NCBI RefSeq assembly: GCF_016919245.1
Contig: NZ_JAFEJA010000001.1
Span: forward strand, 3,958,001-4,022,000
Length of the DNA stretch: 64,000 bases
Reading direction: 5' to 3'
Source: Streptomyces zhihengii
GTDB lineage: Bacteria; Actinomycetota; Actinomycetes; Streptomycetales; Streptomycetaceae
This document shows, in pieces, positions 11,228 through 19,622 of the stretch. The first letter of the stretch is position 1. Every line of letters starts with the position of its first letter. Under the pieces are notes generated by a model, which was not told where the DNA came from, did not search any database, and saw only the letters and a list, made by a program, of their open reading frames with translations. The position numbers and the translations under genes are program-made.

Positions 11228-12528
11228 GAGGTCTCCTCGGTGACGGAGGCCGGGGCGACGGGGATGAAGGCGGTCACCTCGTACCCTCCCTCGGCGGTCG
11301 GCTCGGCGGTCATCACACCGTTCAGCATGGTCACCCGCTCGCGCATGCCGGTGATGCCGTGGCCGGCGCCGGGCGACGGCTTCACCGTCCCACGGGGCGC
11401 GGTGTTGACGACGCGCAGGCCGATGCCGCCGAGCACGTAGGAGACCTCGACCCGCGCCGTCGAGCCGGGCGCGTGGCGCAGCGCGTTGCTCAGCGCCTCC
11501 TGGATGATCCGGTAGGCCGACAGCTCCACGCCCTGGGGTAGCTCGCGCACCGCGCCGGTGACGGCCTTCTCGGTGTCCAGCCCGGCGTCGCGGACGTTGG
11601 CGAGCAGGTTGTCGAGGTCGGTGAGCATCGGCTGGGGGGCGTCCGGCGCCTGGTAGTCCTCGGCCCGCACGACGCCGAGGATGCGGCGCAGCTCGGTCAG
11701 CGCCGCGACCGCGTTCTCGCGGATGGTGGCGAAGGCCTTCTCCAGCTCCTCCGGCGGGTTCTCGACCCGGTAGGGCGCCGCCTCGGCCTGGATCGCGACG
11801 ACCGACATGTGGTGGGCCACGACGTCGTGCAGCTCGCGGGCGATGGTGGTGCGCTCCTCCAGCAGCGTGCGGCGTCCGCGCTCGGTCTCGGTCACCGTCT
11901 GCTGGGCCTCGACCTCCTGCCGGGCGTCCCTGCGGATGAGGATCATGCCGACGATCAGCAGGGCGACGGCGGACAGGAAGAGCATCGCGGGCGCGTTGGT
12001 GCCGTAGCCGCGGCTGAGGAAGGTGCTCACGAACATCGAGTACACGGCGGTCAGCGCCCACATCCAGGCCGCGGTGCGGGGCCGGGTGCGCAGCGCGACC
12101 ACGGTCATCACCGTCAGATGGGCCAGGAAGCCGCCCGGCGACCAGGGCCACTCGCCCCAGGCCCCGCTCAGCACGGCCACGAAGGGCGTGCTGAGGAGCG
12201 AGAACCAGAACGCGCCGACGGGCCTGATCAGGGTCATCGCGACGGTGCCGGCGGGCACGAGGCCGAGGAGCAGCGCGTCGAAGTCGCCGCCGTCCGAGGC
12301 GGACGCGAGGAACAGCGAGCAGAAGGCGAGGAACAGCACCGTGGCGTGCGGCAGCCACACCGCACGCCGGCGTATCCGCTCGCCGGGCAGCCTGCGCACC
12401 AGCGTGCTGTCGGCGGCGAGCGGCGGCAGCGGGCGGTACGCGAACGCGTCGTGGAACAGGTCCTGGCGGAGGCCGCTGAGCGCGCCCTGGGCCAGGCGGT
12501 ACTCGGGGCTGCGAGTCTTCTCGGTCAC
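11224..12528 (-). CDS. Sensor histidine kinase of the NarX/DesK type
   Basis: 434 aa, GTG start at 12528. An N-terminal cytoplasmic stretch is followed by about six membrane segments (about 55-190), a coiled linker, a HisKA_3 dimerisation domain with ARELHDVVAHH (His near 230) and a HATPase domain with EALSNALRHA (N box) and GHGITGMRER (G box). It phosphorylates the response regulator translated next through an ATGA overlap. The sensor is entirely within the membrane, so it may detect membrane state or a hydrophobic drug. Confidence 0.95.
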   Translation of the reverse strand: MTEKTRSPEYRLAQGALSGLRQDLFHDAFAYRPLPPLAADSTLVRRLPGERIRRRAVWLPHATVLFLAFCSLFLASASDGGDFDALLLGLVPAGTVAMTLIRPVGAFWFSLLSTPFVAVLSGAWGEWPWSPGGFLAHLTVMTVVALRTRPRTAAWMWALTAVYSMFVSTFLSRGYGTNAPAMLFLSAVALLIVGMILIRRDARQEVEAQQTVTETERGRRTLLEERTTIARELHDVVAHHMSVVAIQAEAAPYRVENPPEELEKAFATIRENAVAALTELRRILGVVRAEDYQAPDAPQPMLTDLDNLLANVRDAGLDTEKAVTGAVRELPQGVELSAYRIIQEALSNALRHAPGSTARVEVSYVLGGIGLRVVNTAPRGTVKPSPGAGHGITGMRERVTMLNGVMTAEPTAEGGYEVTAFIPVAPASVTEETS

Positions 12529-12796
12529 GTATCGAAGGTAAGCGGCCCCGCGGGCGGGGTCGTCACCTTCGCTGCGGATCCTTGGGCATCCGCCTTGAGT
12601 ACTACCAGGTGGGGCGGGGGGTGGGGCCGGGCCGCCGCGGCTCCCCGGTGGCCGGGTCCCGCGGCGGCCCGCGACGGGCAGCGGGGCACGCGCTGGGCAG
12701 GTGCCCCGCTGCCGGGCCGCGACCGCCCCGAACCCGCGCCCGGGCGCGCGCGGCCCGCCGTGCCGGAGGCCGGCACCCGCCCGCGCCCCCGCCGCG

Positions 12797-13639
12797 CTAC
12801 GCGCGGAACGCGTCCGCGTGCTCGCGCGCCCAGGCGTCGAAGCTCCGCGCCGGGCGGCCGGTGACCTTCTCCACGGTGCCGGAGACGGTGCGGCCGACCA
12901 GCGGGGTGTTCTTGTACACGTCCAGCAGGAACGCGATCGTGGCCTCGTCGGCCCCCGCCGCCGTCCACTCCTCCAGTGCCTCGGCCTCGCTCAGCTCCAC
13001 CAGCCGGATGTCCCGGCCCCGGGCGTCGGCGAGCACCCGGACCCGCTCCCGCAGCGTCAGCACCTGCGGCCCGGTGATGACGTACGCCTGCCCCTCGTGA
13101 CCGTCCTCGGTGAGCGCCACCGCCGCGACCGCGCCGATGTCCCCCTCGTGGACGAGAGCGCTCAGCCGGCCGGCGAACGGTGCCCGTACCTCGTCGGCGG
13201 TGCGGACGCCGTCCGCCCACTCGTGGGTGTTGCCCATGAACTCGACGGGCATCAGCACCGTCCAGGGGATGTCGCCGGCCCGGACCGCGTCCTCCATGGG
13301 CGTGGCCCCGCCGCCGTTGAGCACGGTCACCCGGCGCACCCCGGCGGCCCGGGCCAGCGCGAGGACCCGGGGGCCGGTCTCCAGCGGGGAGAAGGCGGCG
13401 CCGCCGAAGGTGATCAGGTGGAGTCCGGCGACGCCGTCCAGCGCGGACTCCAGGGTCTCCGGTTCGGTGAGGTCGCCGCCGACGACCTCGACACCGTCCG
13501 GGAATCGGGCCGTCGCCGGGTCGCGGGTCAGCGCGCGGACCGTGTGTCCGCGGTCGAGGAGTTCGGCCACCACCTGGCGGCCGACGGTGCCGGTCGCTCC
13601 GGTGACGAGGACGGTGGAGGGGTGTTCGCTCTGTGTCAT
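12797..13639 (-). CDS. NmrA-like NAD(P)-binding protein
   Basis: 280 aa atypical short-chain dehydrogenase/NmrA family. The Rossmann motif VTGATGTVGRQVV (about 12-24) is at the N-terminus, followed by RALTRDP, which tends to select NADPH. The catalytic YxxxK of true SDRs is absent, as in NmrA and SDR a5-type quinone reductase-like proteins. Redox sensing or quinone reduction is possible. It is a single gene with no operon partner. Confidence 0.88.
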   Translation of the reverse strand: MTQSEHPSTVLVTGATGTVGRQVVAELLDRGHTVRALTRDPATARFPDGVEVVGGDLTEPETLESALDGVAGLHLITFGGAAFSPLETGPRVLALARAAGVRRVTVLNGGGATPMEDAVRAGDIPWTVLMPVEFMGNTHEWADGVRTADEVRAPFAGRLSALVHEGDIGAVAAVALTEDGHEGQAYVITGPQVLTLRERVRVLADARGRDIRLVELSEAEALEEWTAAGADEATIAFLLDVYKNTPLVGRTVSGTVEKVTGRPARSFDAWAREHADAFRA

Positions 13640-13704
13640 GGGGCCCACCGTAGGAAGGCTTGCGGTCAGTTCGTGTCCGCGATCCGGTGGGCGCCGCGCC
13701 TTTC

Positions 13705-14616
13705 CTACCAGGCCAGTTGGGCGATCTCCTCGGCGACGACGGCGCAGGCGTCGGCGGCCGGGTCGATCAGCGGGAAGTGGCCGACCTCCTCCAGCAGCGT
13801 CAGCCCGACGGTCTCGCCGGCCCGGGCCGCGGCGTCGACGAAGGCCTCGCCGACCGCCTGCGGCACGACGGTGTCGCACCGTCCCTGCACGACGACGGTG
13901 GCGATCCCGGTCGGCAGCAGGGCGGCCGGATCGGTGTGCGCGGCCCGCTCCTCGTACGCGTCGGCGGGGCCCAGCAGCTGGCCGACCGCGCCGCCGCACA
14001 CGTCGAGCCCGACGGCGGTGCCGAAGTCCGCGATCGGGGCGAGGGCGACGACGCCGCGCAGCGCGGGGGCCGCCGGCAGCCGCCACGGGGAGCCGGCGGG
14101 CAGCACATGGCGGGCCGCCGCCCACAGGGCGAGCTGCCCGCCGGCGGAGTGGCCGGTGACGACCGTCCGGCGGGGGTCCGCCTGCGGGAGGGCCTTCGCC
14201 GCCAGCTCGGGCAGGGCGTCCATCACCGTCGCGACGTCGTCGAAGGTGTCGGGCCACCGCCCGGCGACCGGGCCGGTCCCGCGCTGCTGCGGGATCTCCC
14301 GGCCGCGCCGGTACTCGACGCAGGCGACGGCGAGGCCCCGGCGGGCGAGGAAGTCGGCGAACGGGGTGACGTGCCGCCGGTCGTAGGGCGCCCGCCAGGC
14401 GCCCCCGTGCAGCAGCACGACGAGCGGCGCGCTGGCCCGGCCGCCGTGGGGTGCGTAGAAGTCGACGACCTGATCGGGGTGGTCGCCGTACGGCAGCGTG
14501 GCGTCCGGTTCGACGGCAGGGTGCGAGAACGCCGACTCTTCCTCGGCGGCGTCTCGGGCGACGGGGTCCGGCATGTGGTGCTCCAACAGTCCCGCGGGAT
14601 GCGCGAATTCGACCAT
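13705..14616 (-). CDS. Alpha/beta hydrolase, probable kynurenine formamidase
   Basis: 303 aa. The oxyanion motif HGGAW (about 70-74) and nucleophile elbow GHSAGG (about 157-162, Ser) identify the hormone-sensitive-lipase/arylformamidase type. Asp in GRCDTVV and His in EVGHFPL complete the triad. It converts N-formylkynurenine to kynurenine if the context is followed: kynU and kynA lie next in the same orientation once the mobile elements at 14762-17491 are removed. The same three-gene order carries tryptophan to anthranilate in Streptomyces coelicolor. The family also contains generic esterases, so the assignment rests on context. Confidence 0.8.
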   Translation of the reverse strand: MVEFAHPAGLLEHHMPDPVARDAAEEESAFSHPAVEPDATLPYGDHPDQVVDFYAPHGGRASAPLVVLLHGGAWRAPYDRRHVTPFADFLARRGLAVACVEYRRGREIPQQRGTGPVAGRWPDTFDDVATVMDALPELAAKALPQADPRRTVVTGHSAGGQLALWAAARHVLPAGSPWRLPAAPALRGVVALAPIADFGTAVGLDVCGGAVGQLLGPADAYEERAAHTDPAALLPTGIATVVVQGRCDTVVPQAVGEAFVDAAARAGETVGLTLLEEVGHFPLIDPAADACAVVAEEIAQLAW

Positions 14617-14765
14617 GAACAGCAGCCGGACGTTATCAGCCCCGGGCCCGGCCGCCGCACAGCGCGGCGGCGGGATCCGGCGCGCCCCGGGGGCGCGCCG
14701 GAAGCGGCTCGTCCGGCCCGGGCGGGTGGCTGCCCCGCCCGGGCCGGACGCCCGCGGATGCCTAG

Positions 14766-16207
14766 TAGGGCTTGGTCATGTTGGTGCAGGGTCCGGTATG
14801 TCGCGGTGACAGGTGGGGCAGGCGCCGGTCCAGGTCGCGAGGAGTATCTGCAGCTCGCGGACGACTCGGTAGAGGCTCAGGCCGGCGCCGTCTCTTTTGG
14901 GGATCGGCTCAGTCGCTGGAGGGTGCAGAAGGCGTGGGCTACTGAGACAAGGGTGACGTGGTGGTGCCAGCCTGGCCAGGTCCGGCCTTCGAAGTGGGCC
15001 AGGCCGAGGGCTTGTTTCATCTCGCGGTAGTCGTTCTCGATGCGCCAGCGGAGTTTCGCCGTGCGCACGAGGACGGGCAGCGGGGTGGTCTCGGGCAAGT
15101 TGGAGAGCCAGAACTGCACGGGCTCGTCCTGGTCGGCGGGCCATTCGGCCAGCAGCCAGCGGACCGGAAGCTCGGCGGTGGTCGCGGCCTTGCGGATCTC
15201 ACGTCCGGCGGGCCGGATCCGCAGGGCCACGAAGCGCGAGTACATGCGCTTGAATCCGCTGCGGCCACTGCCCGGCCGTGATCCTTCCCTCCACTGCACC
15301 GGCCGTGCAGAGGATTTGCCGGCCGCGATGACCAGGTCTTTCACTCGCTGTGCCGACTCGGGGTATGCAGGGACCGGCCGCCGGCCCCTGCCGAGGTAGG
15401 CCGGGGTCGTAGGCTGTGCGTCCTCGGGGTGTGCGGTGGTTGTGGTCGAGATGCCCACCACGTAGTCGAGTCCGCGTGTCTCAAGGCCGAGCCGGAAGGC
15501 GGCGGTGTCCCCGTAGCCGCCGTCGGCGATGACCTGGGGCACTTCGATGCCCCAGGATCGAGTCTCATCGATCATGTCGAGGGCCAGCTGCCACTTCTCG
15601 ACATGGCCCACCTGGGCAGGGATGGCGCACTTGTTACGGCGGGCGACCTTGGCCGGATCGGCTGTCGGTGAGGCGGGATCCCAGCTCCCTGGCAGGAACA
15701 GACGCCAGTTCACCGCCGCGGAGGCGCTGTTGGAAGCCAGGTGGAGCGAGACACCGGCCTGGCAGTTGGTGACCTTGCCCGCAGTGCCGGTGTACTGCCG
15801 GGTCACGCACGCCGACGCGTCCCCGTCCTTGAGGAATCCGGTGTCATCGATGACCAGCGCGATGGGCTTGATGACCGGCTGTATGCGCCAGGCCAGCCGG
15901 GCCCGCACATGCGCCGCATCCCATGGGCTGGAGGTCACGAAGTGGGCCAGGGCCTGCCGGTTACCTTCCTCGCCAAGGCGGGCGGCCATCGGCTCCACCG
16001 ACTTGCGGCCGCCGTCCAGCAGCAGCCCCCGCAGATAGACGCCGCCCCACCGGCGCTGATCCGCCCGCGCGAACGGCTCGAACATCTCCGCCGCGAAGTC
16101 CTCCAGATCACACCGAACCGCGGCCAACTCCTCGCTCAGCACATCCAGTCAACGACACGGCCGATCAAGAAGACACGCCATGGCAAATCGCACATGACCA
16201 AGCACTA
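14766..16207 (-). mobile_element. IS701-family insertion sequence, complete
   Basis: 1442 bp bounded by inverted repeats. The left end is TAGGGCTTGGTCATGT; the right end, read inward, is TAGTGCTTGGTCATGT (one mismatch in 16). It is flanked by CTAG at 14762-14765 and 16208-16211, matching the YTAR 4-bp duplications typical of IS701. It carries one intact transposase gene. The right CTAG is also the left boundary of the adjacent 200-bp element. Confidence 0.9.
14877..16142 (-). CDS. IS701-family DDE transposase
   Basis: 421 aa, full length, GTG start at 16142 inside the right end. Catalytic candidates are Asp in ALVIDDTGFLK (about 96), Asp in QVIADGGYGD (about 205) and Glu in RIENDYREMK (about 368), the last within the Y-R-E-M-K type signature of IS4-superfamily elements. 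No frameshift is seen, so the element could still be active. It reads toward the formamidase gene. Confidence 0.95.
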   Translation of the reverse strand: MLSEELAAVRCDLEDFAAEMFEPFARADQRRWGGVYLRGLLLDGGRKSVEPMAARLGEEGNRQALAHFVTSSPWDAAHVRARLAWRIQPVIKPIALVIDDTGFLKDGDASACVTRQYTGTAGKVTNCQAGVSLHLASNSASAAVNWRLFLPGSWDPASPTADPAKVARRNKCAIPAQVGHVEKWQLALDMIDETRSWGIEVPQVIADGGYGDTAAFRLGLETRGLDYVVGISTTTTAHPEDAQPTTPAYLGRGRRPVPAYPESAQRVKDLVIAAGKSSARPVQWREGSRPGSGRSGFKRMYSRFVALRIRPAGREIRKAATTAELPVRWLLAEWPADQDEPVQFWLSNLPETTPLPVLVRTAKLRWRIENDYREMKQALGLAHFEGRTWPGWHHHVTLVSVAHAFCTLQRLSRSPKETAPA

Positions 16208-16211
16208 CTAG

Positions 16212-16411
16212 GCCTTGTCTGACAAATGGCGCCGTCCGCCCGCAGGGCGGGGCGCGCGGCGTCCGGTGCGTGCAATCGCAAGGCGGAGGATCATCCTCGT
16301 ACTGGGCGTACTCGGATGACTCCGACAACGCGGCATGGGGGTACCTCCCAGCGGTAGCTGGGGGAGTGCGTGCCGGGCGTCGCGCGCCAGGCGGGATTTG
16401 TCAGACACGGC
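16212..16411. mobile_element. 200-bp MITE-like element with TGTCTGACAAAT ends
   Basis: Exactly 200 bp with 16-bp terminal inverted repeats, GCCTTGTCTGACAAAT on the left and GCCGTGTCTGACAAAT inverted on the right (one mismatch), flanked by CTAG on both sides. It contains a hairpin (CCCAGC-GGTA-GCTGGG). It has no transposase; an internal 66-codon frame has no coding character. The ends resemble IS5-type Streptomyces elements, so it is probably mobilised in trans. Confidence 0.82.
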
Positions 16412-17365
16412 CTAGGTGTATTGCCCTGTGAGGTTGGGGACGCGGCTGGCGGGTGGGTTGCCTGCGAGTGCGGTGTGTCCGCGGTGGTGATTGTAGAAGT
16501 GCAGCCAGTCCGGGAACGCGTCGCGTCGTGCCTGCTCTGACCGGTAGGGGCGGGCGTAGGCCCACTCGTCCAGCAGGGTGCGGTTGAAGCGTTCGACTTT
16601 GCCGTTGGTCTGGGGTCGGTAGGGCCGGGTTCGCTTGTGGGTGATCCCGGCCGCCGCGAGTGCGTCGCGCCAGTCACGGGAGCGATAGCAGGAGCCGTTG
16701 TCCGTCAGGACACGTTCGACGGTGATCCCTGCACCGGCGAAGAACTTCTCGGCTCGTGTCCAGAAGGCGGTCGCGGTCTCTTTGCGCTCGTCGGGGTGGA
16801 TCTCGCTGTAGGCGAGGCGGGAGTGGTCGTCGACGGCGGTGTGGAGGTAGCTGTAGCCGGCGTTCTTGCGGGTTCTGCGGCCGGCCTGGCGGCCGAGGAC
16901 CTTGTGGCCGCCGCCGTCGGGGATGTTGCCGAGCTTCTTGATGTCCACGTGGACGAGTTCGCCGGGCCGTTCGCGTTCGTAGCGGCGTATGACGCGGCCG
17001 GTGGCGCGGTCCAGATGAGTCAGCCGGGCCAGCCCGAACCGGGTCAGGACCCGGTGCACGGTCGAGGGCACGAGGTCCAGCAGGTGGGCGATGCGGGCCG
17101 GTCCCCAGCGGCGAAGGAGGCGGACTTTGATGATCCGGCGTTCGGTGCGGGTCGGTGTCCGGCGCGGGCTGTGGCGGGGGCGGGACGAACGGTCGGTCAT
17201 GCCGGCGTCGCCGAGCGTCCGGTAGCGCTCGGCCCACCGCTGGGCGGTGGTCGGTGAGACCTGGAAGCGTTCCGCGGCCCGGCGAAGAGGCCAGCCGTCC
17301 TCGACCACGCAGCGGGCCAGGCGAAGGCGTCCGGTCTCGGTCAGGGGTGCATTACGGTGGGGCAC
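16412..17365 (-). CDS. IS481-family transposase
   Basis: 317 aa from the GTG at 17365 (AAAGG 6 bases upstream); the frame is open to 17404. An N-terminal HTH (RRAAERFQVSPTTAQRWAERY, split by a turn near 35) is followed by an rve integrase core: Asp in VHVDIKKL, Asp in LTDNGSCY and Glu in GKVERFNRT form the DDE triad. The reading frame runs through the terminal repeat into flanking DNA: its TAG stop (16412-16414) lies in the CCTAGG target duplication, so the target supplies the stop codon. Confidence 0.95.
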   Translation of the reverse strand: MPHRNAPLTETGRLRLARCVVEDGWPLRRAAERFQVSPTTAQRWAERYRTLGDAGMTDRSSRPRHSPRRTPTRTERRIIKVRLLRRWGPARIAHLLDLVPSTVHRVLTRFGLARLTHLDRATGRVIRRYERERPGELVHVDIKKLGNIPDGGGHKVLGRQAGRRTRKNAGYSYLHTAVDDHSRLAYSEIHPDERKETATAFWTRAEKFFAGAGITVERVLTDNGSCYRSRDWRDALAAAGITHKRTRPYRPQTNGKVERFNRTLLDEWAYARPYRSEQARRDAFPDWLHFYNHHRGHTALAGNPPASRVPNLTGQYT

Positions 17366-17485
17366 GAGGGCCTTTCTGGTCGGTGCAGACGTCGCAATCC
17401 ACACCGAACCCGGAAGGCCCTCACCCGTTCAACCCGCCTCAGCCGAGACCTGCATCACCCGTCCACAACCTCCCTGGACAGAACA
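16417..17485 (-). mobile_element. IS481-family insertion sequence, complete
   Basis: 1069 bp starting TGTATTGCCC and ending CTGGACAGAACA. The imperfect inverted ends share TGT..TG.CC.G.GAGGTTG.GGACG. It is flanked by CCTAGG at 16411-16416 and 17486-17491, the 6-bp NCTAGN duplication known for IS481. The right duplication contains the TAG stop of kynU, so that gene is left intact. Confidence 0.92.
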
Positions 17486-17486
17486 C

Positions 17487-18722
17487 CTAGGGCCGCTCGG
17501 CCGCCACCTCGGCCGGCATCTCGGCCCGTACCTCCGACAGCACCTCGCCCAGCACGCGTGCCGCCCGCTCCGCGTCCGCGAACCCGACGTACAGCGGGGT
17601 GAAGCCGAAGCGCAGCACGTCGGGGCGGCGCAGATCGCCGATGACGCCCCGGGCGATGAGCTCGTCCATCACCCGCGGCGCGTCCGCGCAGCTCAGGGCG
17701 ACCTGGCTGCCGCGTTCCGCGTGGGCTGCCGGGGTCAGCGAGGTGACCGCGCCCGCGGGGACGTACGCCGCGACGCACTCCAGGAAGAAGTCCGTCAGGG
17801 CCAGGCTCTTCGCGCGGACGGTGTCGACCGAGACGCCGTCCCACACGTCGAGCGCCGCCTCCAGGGCCAGCATCGACAGGATGTCGGGCGTGCCCACCCG
17901 GCCGCGGACCGCGCCGTCGGCCGCCGCGTACCCGGGGGTCATGGCGAACGGGTCCCGGTGCGAGGTCCAGCCGGGCAGCGGGGTGTCGAACGCGGCCTGG
18001 TGACGGTGTGCCACGTACAGGTAGGCGGGCGCGCCCGGGCCGCCGTTGAGGTACTTGTACGTGCAGCCGACCGCGAGGTCCACGCCGTGGGCGTCGAGGC
18101 CGACGGGCAGGGCGCCCGCGCTGTGGCAGAGGTCCCAGACGGCGAGCGCGCCCGCCTCGTGGACGGCGGCCGTGAGCGACGGGAGGTCGTGCAGCCGCCC
18201 GGAGCGGTAGTCGACGTGGTTGAGCAGGACCGCGGCGGTCGCCGGGCCGAGGGCGCCGGCCAGCTCTCCGGGGGCCACCGGCACGATCCGGCGGCCCGTC
18301 ATCCGGGCCGCCGACTCGGCGATGTAGCCGTCCGTGGGGAACGTCGTGGCGTCCACCAGCACATCGGTGCGCGCCGGGTCCGCGGTCAGCCGCACCGCGC
18401 CGACGACCGCCTTGAAGACGTTGACGCTGGTGGAGTCGCCGACCACGATCTGGCCGGGTGCCGCGCCGACCAGCGGCGCGATGCGGTCGCCGATGCGCTC
18501 CGGCGCCGTCCACCAGTCGCCCTCGGTCCAGGAGCGGATCCGCAGCTGCCCCCACTGGCGCCTGACCACGTCCGCGATCCGGTCGGGCACGTGCGCGGGC
18601 AGCGCGCCCAGCGAGTTGCCGTCGAGGTAGACGGCGTCGTCCAGCGCGAAGAGCCCTCGCGCACCGGCCAGTTCGTCTGCGGCGTCCAGCGCCGCGGCCT
18701 TGGCGGCCAGGGACTCAGACAT
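17487..18722 (-). CDS. kynU: Kynureninase
   Basis: 411 aa PLP enzyme cleaving L-kynurenine to anthranilate and alanine. Visible are LDGNSLG near 33-39, DSTSVNVFK near 96 (phosphate pocket), the PLP-binding region WDLCHSAGALP with VGCTYKYLNGGPG (Lys near 226), and RFGFTPLY near 375. The ATG at 18722 overlaps the end of kynA by 8 bases, indicating translational coupling. The TAG stop at 17487-17489 coincides with the IS481 target duplication. The chain length is normal, so the enzyme should be functional, but downstream transcription into the formamidase gene is interrupted by about 2.7 kb of mobile DNA. Confidence 0.97.
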   Translation of the reverse strand: MSESLAAKAAALDAADELAGARGLFALDDAVYLDGNSLGALPAHVPDRIADVVRRQWGQLRIRSWTEGDWWTAPERIGDRIAPLVGAAPGQIVVGDSTSVNVFKAVVGAVRLTADPARTDVLVDATTFPTDGYIAESAARMTGRRIVPVAPGELAGALGPATAAVLLNHVDYRSGRLHDLPSLTAAVHEAGALAVWDLCHSAGALPVGLDAHGVDLAVGCTYKYLNGGPGAPAYLYVAHRHQAAFDTPLPGWTSHRDPFAMTPGYAAADGAVRGRVGTPDILSMLALEAALDVWDGVSVDTVRAKSLALTDFFLECVAAYVPAGAVTSLTPAAHAERGSQVALSCADAPRVMDELIARGVIGDLRRPDVLRFGFTPLYVGFADAERAARVLGEVLSEVRAEMPAEVAAERP

Positions 18723-19536
18723 GGCTGCGCGCCGTCCACAGCTCGGGGAAGACGTTCTTGCGGGCGCGCTTCTCCAGCCAGGAGACACCCGCGGAGCCAC
18801 CGGTGCCGACCTTGGAGCCCATCGCCCGCCGGGTCGCGACCAGATGGTCGTTGCGCCATCGCCAGACGAGTTCGCCGACGTCGGTCAGCGCCTCGGCGAG
18901 CCGCATCAGCTCGGTGTCCTGCTCCTCGGCCCCGTAGAGCTCGGCCCAGGCCCGCTCGACCTGCTCCGACGGCTCGTACTTCTGGGACAGGTCCCGCTCC
19001 AGCACCTCGGCCGGTACGGCGTACCCGCGGCGGGCGAGCAGCCGCAGCACCTCGTCGTAGAGGCTCGGCTCGTGGAGCGCCTTCTCCAGCTCCGCGTGCA
19101 CCCGGGGGGCGCCGCGGTGGGGCACCAGCATGGACGCCGACTTCTCACCGAGCAGGAACTCCATGCGCCGGTACATCGCCGACTGGAAGCCGCTGCCCTC
19201 GCCGAGGGCGCTGCGGTAGGAGTTGAACTGGGCGGGGGTGAGGTTGGCGAGCGGCCGCCAGGAGGCGTTGAGCGCCTCCAGCTCGCGCGCGGACCGCTTG
19301 AGCGCGTCCATCGCGACCGGGATGTCGTCCTGGCGCAGCGCGTGCGCGGCGGTCTCCCACTCGTGCACGACGACGGTGAACCACAGCTCCATCACCTGGG
19401 TGGTGACGAGGAAGACCATCTCGCCGGGGTCGTCCGACAGGGGGTGCTGCAAATGGGTGAGCACGTCCGCCTGGACGTAGTCCTCGTAAGGAGTGGTGCC
19501 CGCGAAATCCAGATTCGGGGCGGCGTCATGTGACAT
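18715..19536 (-). CDS. kynA: Tryptophan 2,3-dioxygenase
   Basis: 273 aa haem dioxygenase opening the indole ring of L-tryptophan to N-formylkynurenine. Family signatures are TTQVMELWF (about 45-53, haem side), FNSYRSALGEGSGFQS (about 100-115, substrate binding) and RWRNDHLVATRRAMG (about 234-248, proximal His), followed by GTGGSAGVSWL. The start ATG at 19536 has GAGGAGA upstream. It is the first gene of the kynA-kynU unit. Anthranilate made here can feed catabolism or secondary metabolites; no dedicated regulator is adjacent. Confidence 0.98.
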   Translation of the reverse strand: MSHDAAPNLDFAGTTPYEDYVQADVLTHLQHPLSDDPGEMVFLVTTQVMELWFTVVVHEWETAAHALRQDDIPVAMDALKRSARELEALNASWRPLANLTPAQFNSYRSALGEGSGFQSAMYRRMEFLLGEKSASMLVPHRGAPRVHAELEKALHEPSLYDEVLRLLARRGYAVPAEVLERDLSQKYEPSEQVERAWAELYGAEEQDTELMRLAEALTDVGELVWRWRNDHLVATRRAMGSKVGTGGSAGVSWLEKRARKNVFPELWTARSHV

Positions 19537-19622
19537 CGCTGTCTCCTCGACGGTCCGGGTAGCGGTCCGCCCCTTCCTGATGCGGGTGGGCCCCGGTCCC
19601 CACCCGCATCATAGGACCATGT

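Noticed and set aside
16208..16408. 66-codon frame inside the 200-bp element
   Set aside because: It spans the terminal repeats, has no ribosome site and no recognisable domain; it is a by-product of the element's base composition.
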